The notes under the pieces are model-generated. The model was not told where the DNA came from and did not search any database. It saw only the letters and a list, made by a program, of their open reading frames with translations. Positions 22,173-32,488 of a stretch of DNA of 64,000 nt are shown one piece after another. Both the position numbers and the translations under genes were made by a program. Position 1 is the first letter of the stretch. Every line of letters begins with the position of its first letter. The DNA comes from Bretschneidera sinensis (taxonomy: Eukaryota > Streptophyta > Magnoliopsida > Brassicales > Akaniaceae): contig CM043705.1 in assembly GCA_023935145.1 (NCBI GenBank), forward strand, positions 25,281,290 through 25,345,289, read 5' to 3'.

Positions 22173-23422
22173 AAAGGAGGAGAAAAATAAGAAAGGGAAA
22201 GAAAAGAAGAAAAATGAGAAAACATGGGGAAATCTTGTTCAAGCTAGGGTAAAAATCAAATTTTTTCTAGATTTATTCTTCAAGTATGTCTATAAACATA
22301 TGATTTAAGTTTTGATTTATGGAATTGGAGTTTTTTTAAGATAAACTTGAGAAGTTTGGGGTTACTTTATAGGAAAATGGGTTTTTGAACCAAAGTTGAC
22401 ATTTGCTATTTGGAGTTCAATTCTTGGCTTGGATAATGTTAATTTTTGTTAATAAAACCATTAGAAACTTTTGTTTTTAAAGATTTGAAAAGATCCATAG
22501 AGATCAAGAGGAATTTTGATGAAAAAAAAGAAATTTTTGGGAAGAAATTTTGCTGGAAACATAGACCCAATCGACTAGCTCGGACTCCTAGTCGACCGGA
22601 AGAGATTTCTGGGAAACTTTGGAAGGACCCAATCAACTAGGTCATAGGACCAATCAAATGGAACAACTGGCACAAGCCTTCTAGACCCTTTCCAGTCGAT
22701 TGGATTAGGTACCTAATCGACTAGAACATCTTGATTTCCAAAAAAATTACTTTTTCTTCAGTCTTTCAATGTTAAACATTCCAAAATGATTTTAATGTTT
22801 ACATACATTATAAGTATGATTTGAAAAGCCTTTAAAAGTGTTAGTATTCATGAAATTAAAATGTTTTTGACATTCAAAGTAAAGGATATGAAAAAGGCTT
22901 TAGTTCCTTGATTTTTGGTTTTGTACAAGTGCACACATAGTACTTAAAGTGTACAAAACACTTTGAGGTTACTAGATATTATTTTAAATGATTTAAAGTA
23001 ATGAGATTGAGTGTTATTCATTGTTAGGTACTAATGGGAAATTCATTGATAGAGAAAGGAAGTAGTAGGATCGCGTAGCAAGGTGAGTACACCTTACTTT
23101 TAGTAAATGTATTAGATTGTAAAATGGAAATAAAAATATACAAACATAACTGATTTTGGAAATCACAAATATCATAATTACAAGAAATTTAAGTATAGAA
23201 GATTTCAGTACGGAATTAATAAAGAATAGTATTATAAAAATTTATATGTTGAGATATGATTGTAAAGGTACGAGTTCAGATATAAATTGATATAGTTGTG
23301 TAAAGAAATTGTGACATGTGAAATTGTGATGAGGATGGTTGATTGGATTGTTGTGAAATTATGATGTGGTTGGTTAGTAAATACTTGAGTACATATTCAT
23401 TGCTTCATGAATGCATTTCACG
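21815..23422 (+). repeat. T1 5' LTR, segment 1
   Basis: This segment aligns with 61922-62615 over its first 700 bases, including an AG-rich tract, and then continues with sequence that has no second copy inside the window. The exact start is uncertain by a few bases (TGAGGAGC here, TGGAGCCC in the 3' copy). Confidence 0.7.
22127..22168. repeat. (AG)n microsatellite in T1 LTR
   Basis: About 21 AG units. The 3' LTR has only an imperfect AG-rich stretch at 62228-62266, so the array expanded or decayed after insertion. Confidence 0.95.
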
Positions 23423-23459
<37 letters not shown>

Positions 23460-23468
23460 CACACACAC
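23423..23468. repeat. (AT)n-(AC)n compound microsatellite at the C2 junction
   Basis: An AT array (23423-23449) is followed by an AC array (23451-23468). It sits exactly between T1 LTR sequence and truncated C2 sequence, where the missing end of C2 should be. Confidence 0.95.
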
Positions 23469-23748
23469 TTAGCAAAGTCTCCCTTTCCATCAAACTTCTA
23501 AACAATGAAGTTTGAACCCATCTTGCGGAGAAAATCCCAGATTTATGCAGCACCCACAATTGTTTTCGAACTTCTAAATCTCAAGAACATGATCAAATCT
23601 TGATCCAGCACCGTTCTTGAATCACTCTCAAGAACCTGATCAGATCTTGATCCCAGCACCGTTCTTGAATCACCCAAGAAGTTGACCTTTGATTCTTGGA
23701 GTCTTGCTCTTATACTTTCTGTTCCATCTCCGATACCTGCTCACCAAA
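23469..23748 (-). pseudogene. C2 second gag start, truncated
   Basis: The leader and first codons of a second copia gag, with ATG at 23521 on the minus strand, match 27356 and its upstream leader. The gag is cut after about 17 codons by the microsatellite. Confidence 0.75.
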
Positions 23749-23760
23749 GCTCTGATACCA
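23749..23760 (-). promoter_or_regulatory. C2 internal primer-binding site
   Basis: The minus strand carries TGGTATCAGAGC exactly, one base from the LTR end at 23762. Confidence 0.85.
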
Positions 23761-23761
23761 G

Positions 23762-24496
23762 TGTTGGATATTACCTTCAAGATACCCAAGTGGTGATCTT
23801 CCAAACACCCAAGTCTAGAATGACTTGTAATGAATAGAAAGAACAATCAAGCAAAGAAAGAACACAAGCAATTTGTTATCGAGATTCAGAAATGTGCCTA
23901 CGTCTCTGTGAGCTCCTCCGAGCTCTCTGCACTAAATCAATGGAGTTCTTACAATTATAGCAACACCTCTTCAAGAATCCTCTTGTTCTTGAAGAACGAA
24001 AGAAGTGAAAAATAAAGTGATAAGGACTAGTGTTTGCCTGGAATTTTCCCTAAGAAAATTCCAGTTACAAGCCCTTGAATCCTTAATCTATACTATTCTC
24101 TCTCTAAACAACCAGCCTCTCTACAATGAGTCTCTCTTTATGTTTTATGTCTTTGCACTCTTATACTTGATCTCACATATGATGATGTTCCCTCTTATGA
24201 TTGAAGCTAGGTGACCCTTTATATAGTGCACCAACTTCTTGAACCAATCTTGAAATCAATCTCAACCCTTAGATCTTGAGGACTAATCAATCATAGCCTT
24301 GCAACAAGTCTAAGTGATCCTCTGCATTTTAATCAAGACCCACGCACCAGGAGAAGAGTGTTGAAACTTGGCTTTAGGTGTGCTTGGAGCTACGGCCCAA
24401 AACAGGGCAAGCCACAGCTCAGAGGAGGGGAGAATAGGCCACCATGCTGGAGCCCCCAGCTAGGGTGGCCTGTGCCACAGCGCGCACACCTTGGAC
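23762..24496 (-). repeat. C2 second LTR, 5' part missing
   Basis: It matches 27597-28330 in order, with a TATA box (minus strand TATATAAA) at 24218-24225. The outer 110 or so bases, including the TGTTG terminus, are absent. Confidence 0.82.
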
Positions 24497-24520
24497 TTTA
24501 GTGCAGAGAGCTCGGAAGAG
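24497..24520 (+). other. Inverted LTR filler at a deletion junction
   Basis: This stretch reads TTTAGTGCAGAGAGCTCGG on the plus strand, while the same sequence in the neighbouring C2 LTRs lies on the minus strand (for example 23915-23938). It separates LTR sequence from RT sequence. Short inverted templated filler is typical of break repair by end joining. Confidence 0.65.
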
Positions 24521-25086
24521 ATGCTCACATCTGTCCCTTCTTCTCATAAACCAACCCCACATCTAGGCTTCCCTTCAAGTACCTCAGCAACCACTTCATC
24601 TCAAGCCAATGCTCTTTTCTGAGATTACTCATAAAACTACTGAGGAGACTTATTGCATGAGCAATGTCGAGTCTAGTGCTTACCATGGTGTGAACATTAC
24701 AGATCCAACCGCACTAGAGTAAGAGACCTTTTCAATTTCCTTCTTCTCCTTATCTGTTCTCGGACATTGATCGCTGGAGAACTTGAAATGAGTAGCAAGG
24801 TGAACCTTCACTGGTTTGTTATCTTCCATAAAAAAACTTAGATATCATCTTTTCTATGTAAGAAGACTGAGAAACCTTTAACCTGTTTCAGCCTTCTCTT
24901 GAGTGTTCTAAGCTTTTTTTTCCTCAAAAAATCCATTTCTTCCTCCATAGCTAGCTGCCACTTTGATGAATCCTTACATTCCATGGCACCCATATATGTT
25001 TCTGGTTCAACGCCTCTTTCTGAATAAGGAGCTGTTACATTAGCATCCGCAAAACCATATCTCAAAGGTGGTCTGACCACCCTCAT
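24521..25086 (-). pseudogene. C2 RT and RNase H remnant, core deleted
   Basis: On the minus strand RT begins RPPLRYGFADANV and runs to MEEEMDFLRKK, then jumps to sequence matching the end of RT (the C3 YIEKM region, out of frame). It continues through SYSSAVGS, HAISLLSSFMSN and KEHWLEMKWLLRYLKGS to GLVYEKK, where it meets the filler. The whole catalytic palm including YVDD is gone, with breakpoints different from those in C1. Confidence 0.82.
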
Positions 25087-26099
25087 TTCCCGGTCCCTTG
25101 TGAGCTGATAATTATTTTGATTTGCTGAATCATCCCCTTTTAGTTCAATTTTCTCTTGAGTGTCCTAAGCTTGGCCTTCATCAATGGGCTCTACCTGGTC
25201 CGAACCCTCTTGCCTTCCTTGCTCTACCTGAATTGAATTTTCTTTGATGCTATGCTCCACAAATACCGAGCTGGTTTGCTCACTATCCCTTGTAGGGTTA
25301 GTTTTCTCCAAATAGGGAAATGACAATTCATTAAAAATGACATCCCTACTTATTATGTGTTTAGTCCCTTTTGGCTCTAAGGACCACAACCTATACCCCT
25401 TAACCCCATCACCATATCCTAGAAACAAACATTTTCTAGACCTTGGGCTAAGTTTATCATCCTTTTGATGTGCAAACGCAGCACATCCAAAAATCCTAAG
25501 GTTGCTTAACTCAGGGGGTTTCCCACTCCACATCTCTCTGGAGTCTTAAGGTCTAAAGCCCTAGAGGGTGATCTATTAACCAAATATGCAGCAGTAGACA
25601 TAGCTTCCCCCCAAAAACATTTTAGTAAACCAGACCCAATTAACATGCACCTAACCTTTTCCATAAGGGTCTTATTCATCCTCTCAGCATTATCGGTTCT
25701 TAATACCTTAACTACCTTGCCTGTTTGAGTCTCTAGCAACTTTTTCCACAGCACAAAATTATTCAAAGCATCTGATTTATTTTTAAGCAAATAAATCCAA
25801 ACCTTTCTAGAATAATCATCAATTAAAGAAAGAAAGTAACGATTACTTGCATGTGTTGGTGTTCTTGCTGGTCCCCAAAGATCCACATGAATGTAGTCAA
25901 GAATGTCTTTAGACTTGTGCACTCTAGTGTTGAAGCTGACCCGATGTTGTTTCCTAAGAACACAATATTCGCAGAAATCAAGTTTCTCTACCTTGTCACC
26001 ACCAAGTAGACCATCCTTTCTGAGAACATGAAGGCCCTTATTGCTCATATATCTGAAGCGATTGTGCCAAAGAACCGCCTTATCCATCTCAGCCATCAA
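25087..26099 (-). pseudogene. C2 integrase and pre-integrase domain
   Basis: The 26099-25506 frame (197 codons) is the best preserved copia integrase here. It holds the HHCC domain (WHNRFRYMSNKGLHVL through CEYCVLRKQHR), D in HVDLWGPARTPT, YSRKVWIYLLKNKSDAL, and RTDN, after which a deletion removes the stretch up to AERMNKTLMEK. The next frame (25533-25165) holds MWSGKPPELSNLRIFGC and FLGYGDGVKGYRLWSLEPKG. A one-base shift separates the two. Relative to C3, about 30 residues around the second catalytic Asp and the QQNG block are missing. Confidence 0.85.
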
Positions 26100-27356
26100 G
26101 TTTGCTGCTTGATCCTAGATTTCTGTCTCTCTAATCATCTCATAGAGACCAACCTTTATTGCTACTTTGATCACTATCAAAGATCCTTTGGTTACCTTGA
26201 TCTTTCCTCCCTCTGCTTTGTATGTGTACCCCATGGAATATAGCTGCCCCAATGAGATCAAATATCTTCTCAAATCCGAAAGATACCTCATATTCCGTAG
26301 CAGCCTTGTGACTCCATCAAACATCCTCAATTGGATGTCTCCGATCCCCCTCACTTAGCAAGAAGTATCATTCCCCAAGAAAACCTTTCCATCATTGGTT
26401 TCCTTGAAATTCTTGAACCAATCCCTGTGAGGGCACATTTCATAAGTGCACCCGGAATCTAGGATCCATTTCTCGTTGCCTTGCCTCCTGCTCACATTTG
26501 AGCACACAAAAAGAACATCATCTTGCTATTCTCCTTTGGCAACCGAAGCCTCTCTATTCTTGGTATGGCTTCCTCCTCTCTCGTCCCACAACTTATTCTT
26601 TCCATATTTCTTGAAATGACCCTCTTTATTGCAGTAGTAGCATCTCTTTCCTCCAAATCTTGGTTTGGAGTGCGCTCTCCCATAGCTCTGCCCTCTACCC
26701 TTTGATTTCTCCCGATAGTTGCCATGGATGCTACTGCCATTCTGAGTTGCTGGCCTTCCTCTAATGAACAACCTTTCTCAACTTGATGCTTCCCTCATCT
26801 TGGCTTTGAAATCATGAGCCCTTATAGCATTGATCACAATTTCCTTAGTTAATATATCTCTTCCATATTCAATAGCATTAATCAAACTTTCAAAATAATC
26901 AGGAAGAGAATTCAATAACATAACAGCCAATTGTTCATTCGGGAATGTTACACTACAACTAGACAAATCTTAAACTAGTTTATTAAACACATCAAGATTA
27001 TCTTGCAACTCTTTATTAGGATCCATTTTAAAAGCAAAGATTCGTTTAAGAAGATAAATCTTATTAGGGAGAGTTTTGGTAAGAAACAACTTATCTAGTT
27101 TCTTCCATATGACTGTTGGATCTTTTCAGTCTTCGCACTCCCTTGTGACACTATTTGACATGTGCAAAAAGATGGTGCTATACGTCATCTTCTTCATCTC
27201 ATTCCGTTGGACCTCCGTGATACTTGCTGGAAAAGCATCATCTTTTCCAATAACCAAGTCCACCTTTTATTGTATAAGAATAGCCTTGATTTTCTGCTTC
27301 CAAAGGGCAAAGTCTCCATTTCCATCAAACTTCTAAACAATGAAGTTCGAACCCAT
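26100..27356 (-). pseudogene. C2 gag and protease
   Basis: The ATG at 27356 opens MGSNFIV as in C1 and C3. Capsid blocks (VTRECED, IWKKLDKLFLTKTLPNKIYLL, NLDVFNKLV, LLNSLPDYFESLINAIEYG) are in order, with stops at several places. The zinc knuckle CYYCNKEGHFKKYG has Gly for the last Cys. The protease motif WILDSGCTYEMC keeps the catalytic Asp-Ser-Gly, unlike C1 and C3. Confidence 0.86.
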
Positions 27357-27583
27357 ATTGCGGAGAAAATCCCAGATTTATGCAGCACCCACAATTGTTT
27401 TCCAACTTCTAAATCTCAAGAACACGATCAAATCTTGATCCAACACCGTTCTTGAATCACCCTCAAGAACCTGATCAGATCTTGATCCCAGCACCGTTCT
27501 TGAATCACCCAAGAAGTTGACCTTTGATTCTTGGAGTCTTGCTCTTATACCTTCTGTTCCAGCTCCGATACTTGCTCACCAAA

Positions 27584-27595
27584 GCTCTAATACCA
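27584..27595 (-). promoter_or_regulatory. C2 5' primer-binding site
   Basis: The minus strand reads TGGTATTAGAGC, one C-to-T change from the tRNA-iMet site. Confidence 0.85.
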
Positions 27596-27596
27596 G

Positions 27597-28440
27597 TGTT
27601 GGAAATCACCTTCAAGATACCCAAGTGGTGATCTTCCAAACACCTAAGTCTAGAATGACTTGTAATGAATAGAAAGAACAATCAAGCAAAGAAAGAACAC
27701 AAGCAATTTGTTATCGAGGTTCGGCAATGTGCCTACATCCCCGTGAGCTCCTTTGAGCTCTCTGCGCTAAATCAATGGAGTTCTTACAATTACAGCAACA
27801 CCTCTTCAAGAATCCTCTTGTTCTTGAAGAATAAAAGATGAGAAAAAGAAAGTGATAAGGACTACTATTTCCTTGGAAGTTTCCCCAAGAAAATTCCACT
27901 TATAAGCCCTTGAATCCCCAATCTATACTACTCTCTCTCTAAACAACCAGCCTCTCTACAATGAGTCTCTCTTTGTGTTATGTGTCTTTGTAGTCTTACA
28001 TTTGATCTCACATATGATGATGTTCCCTCTTATGATTGAAGCTAGGTGACCCTTTATATAGAACACCAACTTCTTGAACCAATCTTGAAGTCAATCTCAA
28101 CCCTTAGATCTTGAGGACCAATCAATCATATCCCTGCAACAAGTCTAAGTGATCCCGTGCATTTTAATCAAGCCCCGCGCACTAGGAGAAGAGTGCTGAA
28201 ACTTGGCTTCTGGTGTGCTTGGAGCCACTGCCCAGAACAGGGCAAGCCACGGCTTAGAGGAGGGGAGAACAGGCTTTCATGCTGGAGGCCACGGCTTGGG
28301 TGGCCTATGCCACAGCGTGCATGAAGGGGCAGATATTTTGGACTTTCAATGGGCTGCAATGCCTAAGGCTGGGCCGCGGTGGACACCTATGATCTGATGT
28401 TGACTTCAACTTGTTTAATTCTTGGAAAAATCCCACAACA
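27597..28440 (-). repeat. C2 5' LTR
   Basis: It runs from TGTTGTGGGATTT (right end, minus strand) to GATTTCCAACA (left end). The TATA box is at 28053-28060 and the GC-rich island at about 28170-28330. The right flank at 28441 is T1 LTR sequence. Confidence 0.86.
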
Positions 28441-28957
28441 GGATGTAAGGGTACTGAATGGTTATTGGATGAGTAAGTCCCAGCCTGGATCAAGTGGGGT
28501 TCCGAAGATTTGATGGTTATGATGATTCGATTGTAAAACGTACCGGTATTTCGGGAGACATCCCTGTTGATATGTGATTAGCCCAATGAGGGATATGAAT
28601 ATATGCATCACCCTACATCTCATTATATTCGCATTGCATTGTATATCATTGATAATGGATGTTGTGATAGAACTGACCCACGAGGGGTAACTATCGTAAT
28701 TTGCCATTGTGAGGCATGTGATGTGTTGGGCCCAATGAAGGGCATAGAGGTTATATGTGACAATAGAAAGTATTTAGATGGAGGTTCTTATTATTTATTT
28801 GATTTATGATGTATACAGTGTGGTAAAGACTATATATTTGAAATTTATTATGATGACTTGGATGAATTTCTTGTACTATTAGTATTTTCTTTTTGCTATG
28901 AAATTGAGAAAAATAAATGGAAGAAACTCAAGAATTTCTTTTTACGTACTTAAATAT
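28441..28957 (+). repeat. T1 5' LTR, segment 2
   Basis: It lies between C2 and C3. It contains the GACCCACGAGGGGTAACTAT and GTGTTGGGCCCAATGAAGGG phrases typical of the middle of Tekay/Del LTRs. There is no gene. Confidence 0.6.
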
Positions 28958-29078
28958 TGTTGGGATTTGTCTAAGAACTAAAGAGGAAAAATTCAGCTTC
29001 AGCCCCAAGTGTGCGCCTTAGCGCCCAGCAAGGAGAAGTGTTCTGGCCAGGTGTGCGCCGCGCCTCAGGAAAGGTGCG
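28958..29078 (+). repeat. C3 5' LTR, segment before G3
   Basis: It begins TGTTGGGATTTGTC and stops in the GC-rich island at the G3 insertion site. Confidence 0.88.
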
Positions 29079-30361
29079 TGATAAGTGCTTAAATAGTCAT
29101 ATTTAAGCCCCTTAATTTATGCTTGTTAGGCTCTTTGTTTATCTATTTTAGTAGATTCTATTTCATTTTCGTGTTTTATGTGTTTTTCACAGAGCTTTGA
29201 CAAAAAGGTGACATTTTGGCGCTCTGAGGAATAAAAAGTAAAGTTTTGCAATCAAGCAAGGTGTGCTCGAGGACACCTCCCTTGTGAATGAGTGCACAGG
29301 CACACGAGCGTACACTCAGAAGGTTCGATCGCACACATGCACTTGACCGTAATTCTATGCGATTGAGCGTACATGCTCCAGAGGTAGCAGAGCCAGAACT
29401 GGAAAGAAGTCTCCAGACCTTAAATTGGAAATTAGGGTTTCGAGGCACCTTTAGAGCCTTATATATAGCATTGTAAAACACGGAAAACACACTTTTTTGA
29501 TTGAGTTGAAGTTGAAAGCTTTAGAGAGGAATTGACGACTTGTCTACTCAGCAACCTTCGAGTTTTATTTTTCTGTTTTACTTAATTATGGTTACGATGT
29601 TTAGTTTACTGAACATGTGTAACTAACCTCCTAATAAGGCTCAATTGAAGCCCTAATTATGCTTTCCTATATATATGATCACTAATTACCTTTGCTAATA
29701 GCCATGTTATGATGCTTTAATTGATTAATGCATGTGTTTATTTAAATTCCGTATATGTGTGTGCATGATCAACGTATGCATGTGGTATGGATAAGTTAGT
29801 AAGATCAATTTGGATGACTGAGTCTTGGGTCTAACAATTGTAACAAAAGATATCCACACTGGATTCTTGGCTTAATAAACATAAGAAACTGGATGCGGAC
29901 CAAGCCCTAGGTCCCATGTGGTTTTCGATTTCCACAGCCCTTATGCTCTCTTAAGGAACAACTCAGTATACATCATGCTGAATCCCTTAAGAGAGAAAAG
30001 AGTTAGAGTATACACCATACCTAACTCATTACTTAGAGAGATCAATAGCCTAAGGAGTGGACCAGGCCCTTATGGTTGGCAACCATTAGGTATTCATGAT
30101 AAGGTTATAGCATTGGCACTTTACTTAATAGGAAAGTATGATTAGTGGTGGATATCAAAGCCCTATGTTCTTATCATTATTAATTCACACTCAAAATCTA
30201 TTTCTATCTTTTATATTGAGAAACTAATTCTAATTTAAAATTAACCAATCCCTGTGGAGATGATCTCGCACTTGCACACTATGCTACTATTGACCTTGTG
30301 CACTTGCAAGTAAAACTGTACGATTATTTGCTTATTAATTTAGGAAGATAAATGCACAACA
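29079..30361 (+). repeat. G3 5' LTR
   Basis: It begins TGATAAGTGCTTAAATAG, with a GCTTAAATA/TATTTAAGC hairpin, and ends GCACAACA. The TATA box TTATATATAG is at 29459-29468. The GATC/TCGAG-type repeat island, here rather decayed, is at 29262-29376. A conserved CCCTGTGGAGATGATCTCGC block lies near 30250 in U5. Confidence 0.92.
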
Positions 30362-30367
30362 AGTTTT

Positions 30368-30385
30368 TAGCACTGTTGTCGGGGA
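30368..30385 (+). promoter_or_regulatory. G3 primer-binding site, decayed tRNA-Asp
   Basis: TAGCACTGTTGTCGGGGA differs from the perfect site at four positions, all G-to-A or C-to-T changes, as expected of methylated DNA. Confidence 0.8.
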
Positions 30386-30676
30386 TTATGCTTAATTCTC
30401 TTTTTAGAATTTTTTTTCGTTTAGATTAATCATTGTTATTTCTTTTTCATTTAATTTCTATTTTCTCAAAAATTTTAAGTTTTTGTTTTTATCTTATTTT
30501 TGTTTCATTAAAGCCCTAATCGATTTCTTTTTGTTTTCTATTTTAGGCACACCAAGAGAACTTTCTTTGCCACTTGCGATCGAGCACACCCCTCTGTACG
30601 ATCGAGCGCATTTGAGGCAGAGAGTTACCCAGGCAGCAGTGTTTAACTGCTGCATTAAAGCGATTATTACCGATCC

Positions 30677-31515
30677 ATGTACGAGCTTCGATCTAAGCAT
30701 CCAACGTTCTTCCCCCTAGATACCAAGCTTGAGCGGACTATCCGACAAAGGCTTAGAGACAACTCAGAAGAGGTAGAAGAAGAAATTGAGGAAGAAGTAC
30801 CAATGGCGGAACAGATCTATTAGTTAAAGCCATGGTTGATCAGAACACCTCACTTAACTCACCAGCTACACCACTCTAGGTATGTGCTATTTGTTCCCGA
30901 TTTGATCATAATACTGATATATGTCCCTTGTACTCATCTGCAGATCATGAGCAAGCAAATTTTGTGGGACCAAACAACTATCCGCCGAAGAAAAATCCGT
31001 ATGCAAACACCTACAACCTTGGATGGTGGAATCACCCAAATTTTTCTTGAAACAATAATCAGAATAGCCAAGGGCAGCAAAGAAACTTCCAATTAACAGC
31101 CCACTTAGCTCTCGAAACAAAGAAAAGTGACCTCGAAAGTCTTGTGCGGCAATTGGCAAATTAGCAGCAATAATTAATGACTTCATACAAACAGTTCATG
31201 GAAGAAACTAGACAATTTCAGACTGAGATGAGACAAAGCACTGCGAAACATGATCAAGCCATTCAAGGACTAGAGGTATAAATGGGGCAATTGGCCAAAA
31301 AACTGAGTAGTAGAAAGCAAGGTGAGCTTCCCGCCCAACCAATACCTAATCCAAGAGGACATCAGCAACTAAATGTTGTGACAACCCTAAGAAGTGGAAA
31401 GATCATAGGCGTCGATAAGCCTGCACAAGCATCTCCAGACAAAGCATCCACATCTAAGGTAAGTGAGATGGAAATGGTAACTGCACCTCCACCCCCAAAG
31501 GTTAGTAAAACCTAA
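30677..31515 (+). pseudogene. G3 gag, capsid core deleted
   Basis: The ATG at 30677 opens MYELRSKHPTFF and leads to LERTIRQRLRDNSEE, the Athila gag N-terminus, then MAEQIY. After that the capsid domain seen in G4 and G5 (about 230 residues) is missing. The sequence moves to the nucleocapsid region, with zinc-knuckle residues CAICS-FDHNTDIC spread over a frameshift near 30885-30925, then YANTYN and the TLRSGKII motif (about 31384-31410). Positions 30386-30676 are leader with a GATC-motif pair at 30575-30612. Confidence 0.83.
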
Positions 31516-32488
31516 GAAAGAGACTAAACTGATTGATATTTTTGAAATTTTGAGAAAAGTAGAAGTAAACATTCCTTTATTAGATGAAATTAAACAAATT
31601 CCTACATATACTAAATTCTTGAAAGATTGTTGCACTAACAAAAGAAAGTTTATGGAACATGAGACAGTGGCTCTGACTGAAGAAGTAAATGTTGTGTTAT
31701 TAAGAAAACTACCACCAAAACTAAAAGATCCGGGTAGTTTTACTATTCCTTGCAGGATAGGTGACCAGTTATTTGAGCAAGCACTACTGGATCTAGGGGC
31801 GAGTGTCAATCTACTGTCATACAGTGTGTTTGAGACACTAGGTTTTGGGGAGCTTCAACCAACCTCCATCACTTTGCAACTGGCTGCCAGAAGCATCAAA
31901 TGACCGAGAAGTATTCTCGAGCATGTTTTAGTAAGAGTAGGTAGATTTATTTTACCTGCTGATTTTATTATCTTAGATATGGAAGAATGTCCTATGCCAT
32001 TACCACTCCCTATCATCTTAGGAAGACCCTTTATGATAACTAATGACACAAATATTAGTGTAAAAAGGGGCATTATCACTATGAAAGTAAATGATGAGGA
32101 GATAGAATTCAAAATATTTAATACATTAAAATCAACCAAAGATGATAATGAATATTCTAATGTAAGCTTAATGCAAGGTGTTGTCGAGCAAGTTTCTCAG
32201 GTCCATCACATTGCTCCATTGGAAACCACCCTAAACCATGGTGTCACAAGATTAAATAATGAGCCAGAGGATGATGATGTGATTAAAGACATCATTAAAA
32301 CTATGCACCCCCTCAAGAACACACCAAAGCCTCCGAGTAAGTATACTCCTTCAGTTAAACCCCTTGAACTTACTAATACTACTTTTCTCTATTCTACTGT
32401 CCAGGCACCAAAATTAGAGATAAATCAGCTGTCAAGGGCACTTAAACCACCATATGTGGGCTCTAAGTGCCCCCTTCAAAGAGAGTAG
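31516..32488 (+). pseudogene. G3 retropepsin-like protease, one stop
   Basis: The frame 31550-31903 holds TYTKFLKDCCTNKRKF, LPPKLKDPGSFTIPC and the active site DLGASVNLL. A TGA at 31904 replaces the Arg codon found in relatives (SIKRP). The frame resumes with PADFI and LGRPFM (32019-32040) to a tail ending at 32488. The C-terminal part reaches QAPKLEI, where G2 begins its RT linker, and then diverges. Catalytic residues are intact. Confidence 0.85.

Larger units (their letters stand above)
23469..28440 (-). mobile_element. C2: rearranged copia element, same family as C1 and C3
   Basis: On the minus strand the order is 5' LTR (28440-27597), primer site, gag, protease, integrase, RT remnant, a small inverted filler, a second LTR truncated at its start (24496-23762), another primer site, and the first 80 or so codons of a second gag, ending at the microsatellite. 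This is a partial tandem (LTR-interior-LTR-interior) rather than a simple insertion. No 3' LTR end and no target duplication are seen. Confidence 0.82.

Noticed and set aside
21895..22242. Leu/Ser-rich 115-codon frame on the minus strand resembling a signal or membrane protein
   Set aside because: The composition comes from the AG microsatellite read as CTCTCT, and the frame is not kept in the 3' LTR copy.
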